This document shows positions 1 to 7,470 of a DNA stretch of 56,508 nucleotides, one piece after another. The DNA lies in assembly GCA_017656505.1 (NCBI GenBank), contig JACDNU010000011.1, positions 1 to 56,508 on the forward strand. Reading direction: 5' to 3'. The stretch's first letter is position 1; every line of letters begins with the position of its first letter. The stretch comes from Archaeoglobus sp. (GTDB taxonomy: Archaea > Halobacteriota > Archaeoglobi > Archaeoglobales > Archaeoglobaceae). The position numbers were made by a program, and so were the translations under genes. The notes beneath the pieces are model-generated. The model saw only the letters and a program-made list of their open reading frames with translations. It had not been told where the DNA came from and made no database searches.

Positions 1-45
1 TGGGCCGTCCTGAAAGTGAAGGAATAGGGGGATTTAGTTTGGTGG

Positions 46-118
46 GCTCCCGTGGGGTAGTGGGACATCCTTGAGGTCTCCGGAACCTCAGACCCGGGTT
101 CAATTCCCGGCGGGAGCG
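46..118 (+). tRNA. tRNA-Arg (anticodon CCG)
   Basis: The acceptor stem GCTCCCG (46-52) pairs perfectly with CGGGAGC (111-117), followed by discriminator G at 118. The anticodon stem GAGGT/ACCTC (73-77/85-89) closes the seven-base loop CTCCGGA, giving anticodon CCG at 80-82, which reads the arginine codon CGG. The T arm is CCGGG-TTCAATT-CCCGG. No intron and no encoded CCA are seen. A T run follows directly, which could end transcription. The D stem is weak by eye, so the exact D-arm pairing is uncertain. Confidence 0.9.
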
Positions 119-171
119 TTTTTAGTCCATCCATAAACTTTTGTTTGTGGGTAAGCACTAATTAGATAATT

Positions 172-846
172 TCAGAAGACATAAACCAGAATCGGAGAAA
201 TCAGCAGAGAAGGGAGCATGTTCCCCGGCTTCAAATCAACAACTCCCATCAGTCTTAAGCCTATTGCAACTATCAAAATCCCGCCCGTAGCTGTGATCTC
301 GTTAACAACTCCCTCCGGAAGCATTCCGGCTGTTACCACAGCAAGGATTGTGAAGAAGCCTTGGTAAAGCAAAACTGACACGGATGAGAATATCACGCCT
401 ATTCCGAGAGTTGAAGCGAGGGCTATCGCAGCTACCCCATCGAGCATGGATTTGGTAATCAAGAGGGAGTAGTCGCCAGTCAATCCCTCTTGAATTGGAC
501 CCACAATAGCCATTGAGCCGACACAGAAAAGCAGGGTGGCAGATACAAAACCCTCAGCAAACTTCGAAGCCTCAAATCTCCTTTCAACTCTCTTTCCCAG
601 ATTTTCAAGCCCTCTTTCAATTCCTGCCATCTCTCCCATCGCCGTGCCGATGAGGATGCTCACGGTTAGCAAAACTATCTCTCTGGTTTTTATTGCCATC
701 GTCAAACCAATCAGGACAACAACCAATCCTAAAGAACGCATTAATGCATTTCTCAAATCTTCGTTCAATTTTGAGCCAATGAGAAGCCCGAAGAGGCTTG
801 CGACAACTATCGTTGCGGAGTTAATTATCGTTCCTATCCCGATCAT
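172..846 (-). CDS. DUF554 family membrane protein
   Basis: This 224-residue, very hydrophobic protein has about six to seven membrane segments and begins with MIGIGTIINSATIVVAS, the typical start of the DUF554 (YdfK-like) family. A short charged loop (about residues 70-95, RGLENLGKRVERRFEA) separates the first helices from the rest. The function of the family is not established; transport has been suggested. The gene stands alone between the tRNA and the CO dehydrogenase operon, and has the same strand as that operon but lies 133 bases beyond its last gene. The length is normal for the family. Confidence 0.85.
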   Translation of the reverse strand: MIGIGTIINSATIVVASLFGLLIGSKLNEDLRNALMRSLGLVVVLIGLTMAIKTREIVLLTVSILIGTAMGEMAGIERGLENLGKRVERRFEASKFAEGFVSATLLFCVGSMAIVGPIQEGLTGDYSLLITKSMLDGVAAIALASTLGIGVIFSSVSVLLYQGFFTILAVVTAGMLPEGVVNEITATGGILIVAIGLRLMGVVDLKPGNMLPSLLISPILVYVF

Positions 847-979
847 TCAGGAATGGAGTTAGGAAGTGTTTATTTATTTTGTTTTTACTTTGTTTTATGT
901 GTTTGAGAAAATGTAAAAATGCAAACGAGCAAAAACCAAGGCCATAAAGCCAGATCGTCTAAATAAATTTAAATAAAAA

Positions 980-1690
980 TCAATATAATTTTCCCAAGAC
1001 AAATTTCTCTGCCTGCATGCGTTTCTTGCAGTCTTCACACAGAACTTCTTTGATTGACAGCATTCCATAAAGCCTCTCAGTCACAACTTCCTTTCCACAT
1101 CTCTCGCATCTCAGAAATCTATGCTCAGACAGAACTCTGGGCCCAACCATCAGCTTTCCGTTCTCAAATCTGATCGCACCCGTCGGACAGACATTCGTAC
1201 ATGCAAGACATCCGGCACAGAAGTCTGTAGGAACCCCAAAGGGGGCGTTTACCTTTCTATCGATACCTCTGCTTTCAAATGCTATGGCTGAAACGCCCAT
1301 AACACTGCAAACGTTGACGCATAGACCGCAGAGAACGCATTTCTTGTCACCCTTAACCTCTAGCCCATATGAAGATGCGAGTTTCTCCACAATCTCTGAA
1401 GAGGTGTGGTTAGCTAGTAGCTCAATAACTCCTCTCCTAAGCTCTTGAATTCTATCTGAGTTCGTTCTTATTTTCATTCCATCCTTGACTTGGGTAGAGC
1501 ATGAGGCAACGATCCTCCATCCATTCTCTTCAATCTCAACGAGACAAAGCCTGCAGGCCCCGTAACTTCCTATGGCTTTATGATAACACAGATGGGGAAT
1601 TTCAAATCCCAACTCTAATAGGACATCGAGAAGTCTCTTTTCCCCGTCAACTTCATAATCGTTCCCATCAACTTCGATTTTCATTTTCAT
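980..1690 (-). CDS. HoxU/NuoG-N-terminal-like iron-sulfur subunit
   Basis: The protein has about 236 residues. The first 80 form a plant-type [2Fe-2S] ferredoxin domain (cysteines in CYHKAIGSYGACRLC and the following C). After it come two [4Fe-4S] motifs, CVLCGLCVNVC and CAGCLACTNVC, and a C-terminal zinc-like pair (CERCGKE, CEDCKKR). This arrangement matches HoxU and the N-terminal part of NuoG, which carry electrons between the NADH-binding flavoprotein and a partner enzyme. ATG at 1690 is chosen because AGGTGA sits five bases upstream; an upstream GTG at 1699 is possible. It is the last gene of the cooF-cooS-nuoE-nuoF operon, 44 bases after the nuoF-like gene. No hydrogenase gene is adjacent, so CooS is the likely electron donor (inference). 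Confidence 0.85.
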   Translation of the reverse strand: MKMKIEVDGNDYEVDGEKRLLDVLLELGFEIPHLCYHKAIGSYGACRLCLVEIEENGWRIVASCSTQVKDGMKIRTNSDRIQELRRGVIELLANHTSSEIVEKLASSYGLEVKGDKKCVLCGLCVNVCSVMGVSAIAFESRGIDRKVNAPFGVPTDFCAGCLACTNVCPTGAIRFENGKLMVGPRVLSEHRFLRCERCGKEVVTERLYGMLSIKEVLCEDCKKRMQAEKFVLGKLY

Positions 1691-1734
1691 CCCATTCACC
1701 TTTCTCGCATACCTTAATTTTCGCTTAACTTAAG

Positions 1735-3525
1735 CTACCACCTTTCGACAGCCTCGAATTTGCAGACACTGAAACATGAACCGCAGCTTATGCATTTCTC
1801 GGGGTCTATTTTGTATACTTCATCAACCTCATCGATCGCTTCCGCGGGACAATTCAGCTTGCACAAACCACATCCGGTGCATTTGTCCTCGATAATTCTG
1901 TACCTCACAAGGGCCCTACAAACTCCTGCCGGACATCTCCCTTCTATATGCTCTTCATACTCTTGCCTGAAATACCTGAGCGTCGTGAGCAGCGGATTTG
2001 GGGCTGTCTTTCCCAAACCGCATAGAGATGCGTTTGCAACGATATCGGCGAGCTTTTCAAGCTTTTCTATATCAGATAGACTCCCTTTTCCTTGGGTTAT
2101 CTTCTCTATCAAATCCACCATCTCTGTCAGACCAAGTCTGCATGGAACGCATTTACCGCAAGATTCGATTTTGGAGAATTCGAGGAAGTATTTCGCAACA
2201 TCCACCATACAAGTGCTTTCGTCCATCACAACTAATCCGCCAGAACCCATTATCGAGCCAAGCTCGGTCAGCTTCTCGTAATCGACAGCAACATCCATCA
2301 GGGCTCTTGGTATGCACCCCCCTGTGGGGCCGCCAGTCTGAACGGCCTTAACGTTTTCAGCCATTCCTATTTCCTCAACAACCTCTCTAAGGCTAATCCC
2401 CATGGGCACCTCTATCAGTCCCGTATTTTTGACCCTTCCAACAAGGGAGAACACCTTTGTTCCCTTGCTCTTCTCCGTTCCGAGTGATGCGAAGAACTCC
2501 CAGCCGTTGAGGATTATAGGTGATATATTTGCCCAGGTTTCGACGTTGTTTATTACCGTCGGCTTTCCCCAGAGCCCCTTTTCTGCAGGATAAGGCGGTC
2601 TAACTCTTGGCTCTCCAATATATCCTTCGATGGACGCTATCAAAGCTGTCTCCTCACCGCATACAAAGGCTCCAGCTCCTTTGGCAACGTGTATGTCGAA
2701 AGAGAAATCAGTACCCATGATGTTATTCCCGAGGAAGCCGTGCTTTCTTGCGATCTCAATAGCCTCCTCGACTCTTTTAACAGCGAGAGGATACTCGTTC
2801 CTTATGTAAACGAATCCTAGTTTAGCTCCTATCGCATACGCTCCGATCGTCATGCCCTCGATAACGCTGAACGGATCACCTTCGAGCACACTTCTGTCCA
2901 TGTATGCTCCCGGATCGCCTTCATCAGCATTGCAGATAATGTATTCACCGCCATTCTTCCTTGCAATCTCCCATTTCAATCCAGTTGGGAATCCGGCACC
3001 ACCTCTTCCGCGCAATCCTGATTTCTTAACTTCCTCGATAACATCCCAAGGTTTCATCTCGAGAATCTTTTGCAAAGCTCGATAACCACCCATCGCTACG
3101 TACTGGCTAATGTCTAGGGGCTCGATTATTCCGCAGTTTCTGAGCACAACCTTTACCTGTTTTCTGTAGAACGGATGCTCAACCAATCTTGGATACTCCT
3201 TATATCCTTCCAAATCAGGATGCTCTACTTTAAGGGGTGAGAACTCCCATGGATAAAACCACCCCAAGACTTCCGCTTCCTCAATTTTCTTCACGTCTCT
3301 GTAAACTAATGCTGCTTTCCCATCTTCCTGCACGTATACTAGCGGTTCTGCAGCACATAAGCCGAGACAGCCAACTTCAGCAATATTCGCATCGCTTTTG
3401 CTTTTTAGTTCCTCCAAAACCTCCAAAGCTCCCGCAGCTATGCCACATGTTGAAGTTCCAACGGCAATTCTATCGCTGTAGAGCTTGTCAATCCCCTCTT
3501 CTTTTAGCCTATCAAGATCGACCAT
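1735..3525 (-). CDS. NuoF/HoxF-like NAD(P)H- and FMN-binding diaphorase subunit with C-terminal ferredoxin
   Basis: The protein has an N-terminal thioredoxin-like [2Fe-2S] domain, then the NuoF core with the NADH/FMN loop GRGGAGFPTGLKW and GDPGAYMDRSVLEGDP, then the [4Fe-4S] motif SCGKCVPCR, and finally an added two-cluster ferredoxin (CTGCGLCKLNC, CISCGSC) about 60 residues long. This composite is typical of HydB/HndC-type subunits. It should exchange electrons between iron-sulfur clusters and NAD(P). The reading frame opens at 3588, but MVDLDRL at 3525 fits family starts better and avoids overlap with the nuoE-like gene; the start is not certain. Together with NuoE-like and HoxU-like subunits it makes a complete diaphorase module next to CO dehydrogenase. 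Confidence 0.9.
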   Translation of the reverse strand: MVDLDRLKEEGIDKLYSDRIAVGTSTCGIAAGALEVLEELKSKSDANIAEVGCLGLCAAEPLVYVQEDGKAALVYRDVKKIEEAEVLGWFYPWEFSPLKVEHPDLEGYKEYPRLVEHPFYRKQVKVVLRNCGIIEPLDISQYVAMGGYRALQKILEMKPWDVIEEVKKSGLRGRGGAGFPTGLKWEIARKNGGEYIICNADEGDPGAYMDRSVLEGDPFSVIEGMTIGAYAIGAKLGFVYIRNEYPLAVKRVEEAIEIARKHGFLGNNIMGTDFSFDIHVAKGAGAFVCGEETALIASIEGYIGEPRVRPPYPAEKGLWGKPTVINNVETWANISPIILNGWEFFASLGTEKSKGTKVFSLVGRVKNTGLIEVPMGISLREVVEEIGMAENVKAVQTGGPTGGCIPRALMDVAVDYEKLTELGSIMGSGGLVVMDESTCMVDVAKYFLEFSKIESCGKCVPCRLGLTEMVDLIEKITQGKGSLSDIEKLEKLADIVANASLCGLGKTAPNPLLTTLRYFRQEYEEHIEGRCPAGVCRALVRYRIIEDKCTGCGLCKLNCPAEAIDEVDEVYKIDPEKCISCGSCFSVCKFEAVERW

Positions 3526-3565
3526 CTTATCCCATCTTATCCAACATCTTATCTGACCATCCTGC

Positions 3566-3982
3566 CTATTGGGCATCCTCCGACACAACGCTATCTGATG
3601 TGAGCTTTGAAATCATCCTTTTCAGCCGGTTAACTGTCATTTTTCCGTAAACCTTGCCATCGATAACAACAACCGGAGCCAAGCTGCACGCCCCAAAACA
3701 CCTTATCGGCTGATAGGTAAAATCCTCGTCATCCAAAACCCCCATCTGCTCTAAGGCATCTTCGAAAACTTCTGAACCCTTTATAACGCATGCCGTACCC
3801 TTGCAGATGTGGATAATGTGTTTGCCAACGGGCTTAAGGGAGAATGCGTTGTAGAAGGTGGCAATGCTGTAAACCCTGCTTATTGGAACGTTGAACTCTT
3901 TGGAAATCCTTTCCAATTCATCTTTTGGCAGATAGCCATGTTTACTCTGAATCTCAAGCAAAGAGTTGAGGAGAAATCTCAT
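3566..3982 (-). CDS. NuoE/HndA-like [2Fe-2S] subunit
   Basis: This 138-residue protein has the helical N-terminus of NuoE (QSKHGYLPKDELERI, YSIATFYNAFSLKP) and a thioredoxin-like [2Fe-2S] domain with cysteines in CKGTACVIKGS and RCFGACSLAP. Its length is slightly below the usual 150-170. It partners NuoF in NADH dehydrogenases and electron-bifurcating hydrogenases. GGTGATC lies just upstream of the ATG. It follows cooS by 27 bases and precedes the nuoF-like gene in the same operon. Confidence 0.9.
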   Translation of the reverse strand: MRFLLNSLLEIQSKHGYLPKDELERISKEFNVPISRVYSIATFYNAFSLKPVGKHIIHICKGTACVIKGSEVFEDALEQMGVLDDEDFTYQPIRCFGACSLAPVVVIDGKVYGKMTVNRLKRMISKLTSDSVVSEDAQ

Positions 3983-4009
3983 CCGATCACCAGAATAAAA
4001 AATAAGAGA

Positions 4010-5899
4010 TCAGATTCCGAGTTTTCTCCTCTTTTCCATTATTATCTCTTCCATCCTATCTGCTGCTTTTACCGGATCCCCTTCGATGAAGAAGTATCCC
4101 CCTAGCAAATCCTTCACGTCTTCGGTAAGAATCTTCGTAACCTTCTCACTTCCTAAAACAGGCGGCACGGGCCAGAGGTGAACTGGGATTCCGGAGGCTA
4201 TGAAGTAGGTTCCGATTGAAACTGCCTTTTCTGTGTACCATTCAGGGGCAGATCCAACCAATGGCAAGTCAGAGATGTCTGCGTTCAGGTAGTCGGCGAT
4301 AGCTCCCGCCAGAACGAGCATCCTTGAGCAATCGACACATGAACCCATGTGGAGGACTGGCGGAATGTTTAAAGCTTGGCATACACCTTTCAAACCCTCG
4401 CCCGCCAAGTTTACGGCATCCATCGTCATCAATCCAGCTTTTGCTGCAGCTATAGCCCAGCATCCAGTTCCTATAACGAGAATATCCCTTGAAATAAGCT
4501 CCTTTGTTAGAGTTACATGGAAGTAGTCCTGCTTAACCTTCGGATTGTTGCAGCCAACTATCCCGGCAACACCTTTTATCTTTCCTTCAACTATCACATC
4601 AACGATCGGCTTAACACTTCCACCCAAAGCTTTGAGTATCTGCTCAACGCTGAAGCCGACTATCGCTTTGCTCGAGTGTTTCGGAACGTAGATCTTGGAT
4701 TTATCTCTTCTGCTGTAAGCTTCGATGGCCTTCTCGATTATTTTCCTTGCAGTCTCACTGGCTTTATCCTCCTCGAACTGGATATGTATTCCTTTCTCGA
4801 ATTTAGCCTGCTCGCTCGTCGATATGAAGACCGTGTGGAAGCAGTCCGTTAGCTCCCCCAAAGCCGGGAAGATGCACTGCACATCTACGACCATCGCGTC
4901 TATCGCACCAGTAACAATGGAAAGCTCAGAGTGGAGAATGTTTCCGGCTATTGGTACTCCCTGTCTCATCAGGATCTCGTTTCCAGTGCAGCACATGCCC
5001 AAAATGTTTAATCCCTTCGCACCAGCCCGCTTGGCTTTCTCCTGCATCTCCTCGCTTTCCGCGATCTCAACTATTTTCTCCGATAGAACGGGCTCATGCC
5101 CGTGGACTATTATGTTAACGTAATCTGGATCGATTACGCCTAAGTTCGCCTGAACTTCCTTCACCATTGGAGTTCCGAAAAGGATGTCCTGAAATTCTGT
5201 AGCTATAAGCGAGCCACCCCAGCCATCCGCCAAGGCAGCCCTGATGCCTTGGGCTAATAGAGATAGAGCCTCGTTATCAACGCCGATGTGCGTTCTGTGC
5301 ATTATGTCAACGACCTCCCTATCAATGTTTCTTGGCAGTATTCTGATTTTCGCATTTGCTGAAAGCATCTCCTCAACTTTCTTCCACAGTTCAATCCTCT
5401 TCTTTGGTGCGTAGGCCATCAGAAACCTTATCGGCTCCTCATCCTGTTTGCCAAAATCGTTCAAAGCTATCTCAGCAACCTTCAACGCGATCTCGTTGAC
5501 ATCTCCACTGGTATCGATTCCCAGCCTTTCGGCAACGGCTTTGAGTTTCTCAACATCCTTTATCTGATAATCCTGATTTTTGTTCTCCGCAACCTCCTTA
5601 AGGAGTATCGCCGGCCTCCTCCCGTGGTCGGAGTGTGCTGAGGCTCCACCGGCGATCATTCTGTCGATGTTTCTGGCGACTATAACATCCGCACTTGCAC
5701 CACATACACCCTTTTGTGGCTCATCGCCGAAGGGGTTTATTCTGCAGGGCCCCATCATGCAGTTTCTGCAGCAAACTCCGAGCAATCCAAAACCGCATTG
5801 CGGTTGCTGCTTTTCAAGTCTTTCCCAGACGGTCTCATATCCTTCTCTTTCAACAATTTCGAGCATTTCTAAAGCTGCAGGATCAAAACTTCTTTCCAT
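4010..5899 (-). CDS. cooS: Ni-containing anaerobic CO dehydrogenase, catalytic subunit
   Basis: This 629-residue protein oxidises CO to CO2. The D-cluster cysteines are C35 and C43, and the B-cluster cysteines are C44, C47, C52 and C66 (CGFGLLGVCCRNC, MGPCRINP, KGVC). C-cluster ligands are recognisable in HGHEP, MCCTGNE, VQCIFP, VGCNNP, GTGCWA and MGSCVDC, so the enzyme looks intact. The length is normal for CooS. GAGGTGAT sits directly upstream and overlaps the cooF stop, suggesting coupled translation. It is a monofunctional CooS and not the Cdh subunit of the acetyl-CoA synthase complex. No acsB, cooC or hydrogenase gene is adjacent. Confidence 0.97.
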   Translation of the reverse strand: MERSFDPAALEMLEIVEREGYETVWERLEKQQPQCGFGLLGVCCRNCMMGPCRINPFGDEPQKGVCGASADVIVARNIDRMIAGGASAHSDHGRRPAILLKEVAENKNQDYQIKDVEKLKAVAERLGIDTSGDVNEIALKVAEIALNDFGKQDEEPIRFLMAYAPKKRIELWKKVEEMLSANAKIRILPRNIDREVVDIMHRTHIGVDNEALSLLAQGIRAALADGWGGSLIATEFQDILFGTPMVKEVQANLGVIDPDYVNIIVHGHEPVLSEKIVEIAESEEMQEKAKRAGAKGLNILGMCCTGNEILMRQGVPIAGNILHSELSIVTGAIDAMVVDVQCIFPALGELTDCFHTVFISTSEQAKFEKGIHIQFEEDKASETARKIIEKAIEAYSRRDKSKIYVPKHSSKAIVGFSVEQILKALGGSVKPIVDVIVEGKIKGVAGIVGCNNPKVKQDYFHVTLTKELISRDILVIGTGCWAIAAAKAGLMTMDAVNLAGEGLKGVCQALNIPPVLHMGSCVDCSRMLVLAGAIADYLNADISDLPLVGSAPEWYTEKAVSIGTYFIASGIPVHLWPVPPVLGSEKVTKILTEDVKDLLGGYFFIEGDPVKAADRMEEIIMEKRRKLGI

Positions 5900-5903
5900 A
5901 AAA

Positions 5904-6467
5904 TCACCTCACAACCCAAATCAAATCTCTAAAAGTGGCAGTTGTCTTTGGCATAGCTATTTCCTTCACTTCTCTTTCAGCTTTCATGCCGCGTATGAAC
6001 CTCTTTGCACCTTCAATCTTAGCTCTCTTGGAAATCTCTTCTGCCCTCTCGAATTTCAACGCATTAACCGGGCAAGCCTCTACGCATGCGGGGAGCAAGC
6101 CGTTCGCTAATCTCTCATTGCATTGATCGCACTTGAATGCCACTCTCTCAAGTCTGATGGCTCCATAGGGGCAGACTATCACACAACTCCTGCAGCCAAT
6201 GCATTTCGAAGTATCGATTATAACGGGCCCATCATCTCTGCTTATCGCATTCGTCGGGCATACTTCTAGGCATGGTGCGTTATCGCAATGCCTGCAGTTC
6301 ATCGGAACGGGAATTCCAACGTAAACAACGTCCATATATGGTTTTGTTTTCTGTAGAACGGCAGAAAACAGGTCTTTTCCATCGGAATGTTCAATTGCAC
6401 AGGCAATCTCGCAGGTTTTGCATCCAAGACAGAGATCAATATCTGGATAAAGAACAAACTGGTACAT
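5904..6467 (-). CDS. cooF: CooF-like four-cluster ferredoxin
   Basis: The protein has about 188 residues and four cysteine groups (CLGCKTCEIAC, CRHCDNAPCLEVC, CIGCRSCVIVC, CDQCNERLANGLLPACVEAC), the pattern of CooF and DMSO-reductase B-type electron carriers. It should take electrons from CooS and pass them on. The frame opens at 6494, but the TATA element at 6500-6510 predicts transcription starting near 6478, inside that extension. ATG 6467 (MYQFVLYPD) with GGGTG upstream is therefore preferred. It is the first gene of the CO operon and ends 4 bases before cooS. Confidence 0.92.
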   Translation of the reverse strand: MYQFVLYPDIDLCLGCKTCEIACAIEHSDGKDLFSAVLQKTKPYMDVVYVGIPVPMNCRHCDNAPCLEVCPTNAISRDDGPVIIDTSKCIGCRSCVIVCPYGAIRLERVAFKCDQCNERLANGLLPACVEACPVNALKFERAEEISKRAKIEGAKRFIRGMKAEREVKEIAMPKTTATFRDLIWVVR

Positions 6468-6499
6468 TTCAAGCACCCGATTTGACATTATCATTCATT

Positions 6500-6543
6500 A
6501 ATTTAAGTTTTGCTGTTCAATTTTGATTAGCATAATATCAAAA
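6500..6543 (-). promoter_or_regulatory. Promoter and inverted repeat upstream of the CO operon
   Basis: Read on the minus strand, AAACTTAAAT at 6501-6510 is a good archaeal TATA element about 25-30 bases before the likely transcription start. Immediately upstream is a perfect 7-bp inverted repeat, TTTTGAT (6521-6527) and ATCAAAA (6537-6543), with a 9-base spacer. Its position just beyond the TFB site suits an activator. The neighbouring HTH/V4R gene is the obvious candidate regulator (inference). Confidence 0.55.
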
Positions 6544-6659
6544 ATCGTATTTTTATGAGCAAGTAAGAAAGTTTGTCAAGATTATCATAAAGTTGAAAAG
6601 TATCGAAAAAGTAAACTTCGGGAATTTTGAGAATTGTTATTTTTTATATTTTATAACTT

Positions 6660-7007
6660 TTATACTTTTTTAAGGCGTATGTCGAACTCACAGTGATCGT
6701 ATCCAGTTCCCCAGCATTTCGTCTCTATGGCAAAGGCCGGTCTCTTCGTTATAACTTCATAAGCCCCGGCCATCAGCCCACCTTCAAAATAGCAGACCGT
6801 TTTTCCTATATTCGACATCCCTGAACATGAAACGCATTCGTAGATGCTTATTTTGACCACATCTTCCTTGAATGCCTCAAGTTCAAGCAACCCAATTCTT
6901 AGCCTCTCGAAGATCTTTGATAATCCGTCAAAGATTTCCTCTGGATTATCATTCTTTATGATCTCTGGAGAGACCTCTCTTGCTATTTCCTGTCCTATTC
7001 TATACAT
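6660..7007 (-). CDS. V4R (4-vinyl reductase) sensor domain, 3' half of a split regulator
   Basis: The 115 residues form a V4R domain, with helices followed by ECVSCSGMSNIGKTVCYFEGG and CWGTGYDHCEF, the conserved glycines and cysteines of this small-ligand or metal-binding fold. The ATG overlaps the stop of the upstream HTH gene as TAATG, so re-initiation could still make the domain. Removing one copy of the 14-bp tandem repeat at 7007-7034 fuses both ORFs in frame through ...MSGADSIMYRIGQE..., so the ancestral gene encoded one HTH-V4R protein of about 240 residues. As I recall, Thermococcus CO clusters are controlled by a two-protein pair, CorQ (V4R) and CorR (HTH). The position beside cooF suggests the same role here. 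Confidence 0.8.
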   Translation of the reverse strand: MYRIGQEIAREVSPEIIKNDNPEEIFDGLSKIFERLRIGLLELEAFKEDVVKISIYECVSCSGMSNIGKTVCYFEGGLMAGAYEVITKRPAFAIETKCWGTGYDHCEFDIRLKKV

Positions 7008-7034
7008 TATGCTGTCGGCATTATGCTGTCGGCA
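7007..7034. repeat. 14-bp perfect tandem duplication causing a frameshift
   Basis: TTATGCTGTCGGCA occurs twice with no spacer (7007-7020 and 7021-7034). Fourteen is not a multiple of three, so the second copy moves the HTH frame to a stop and creates a TAATG junction with the V4R frame. With one copy the frame is open across both domains. It could be a real slippage event, a phase-variation switch, or an assembly error. Confidence 0.95.
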
Positions 7035-7399
7035 CCGCTCATCAGAATCAAAGCCATCCTTTCTAATCTGAAGAGATGCATAGAAATGAGATCTCCAAGC
7101 TTCTCTCTTATGGGCAAGGATTCCTCATCTTTCAGCATTTTCAGTATGTGTGGCTTCTCCACTTCTTGAATAATGTAGGATGCCTCCAGATAGTTTCCTG
7201 AAAGATACCACAGTTTCGCGGGTCCTATGGGTCGATAATCCACAAAACCTCTAGCTCTGAGAATCTCAAGATGTCTTGAAACGGTCATTCTGTTCAGGCT
7301 TGCAACGCTTGCTATCTGAGAGATTGACAATCCAAAGGGATGCTTTTTCAGAGTCTCGATTATCATTGTATCGATGTTATTTTGGGCAATTACTCGCAT
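7007..7399 (-). CDS. ArsR-like winged-helix DNA-binding domain, 5' half of a split regulator
   Basis: The 130-residue ORF contains a winged helix in its first 70 residues (FGLSISQIASVASLNRMTVSRHLEILRARGFVDYRPIG), followed by a linker helix region that in HTH-V4R proteins leads into the sensor domain. The ORF ends MSGADSIMPTA because of the tandem duplication. A TATA-like ATTTAAATA lies about 25 bases upstream of the start, in 7400-7440. It is divergent from nothing and is read toward the CO operon, 165 bases before cooF. It probably regulates cooF-cooS expression in response to CO or redox state (inference). Confidence 0.85.
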   Translation of the reverse strand: MRVIAQNNIDTMIIETLKKHPFGLSISQIASVASLNRMTVSRHLEILRARGFVDYRPIGPAKLWYLSGNYLEASYIIQEVEKPHILKMLKDEESLPIREKLGDLISMHLFRLERMALILMSGADSIMPTA

Positions 7400-7470
7400 A
7401 GCAATCTGATATCATCATAGTATTTAAATCATAAGCTGAATTTTGTTGGGGGCAGCGAGCTAAATCTGAT

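Noticed and set aside
1735-3588. NuoF-like gene starting at 3588
   Set aside because: The 21-residue extension (MCRRMPNRQDGQIRCW...) overlaps the NuoE gene and is unlike family N-termini; 3525 is preferred, though not proven.
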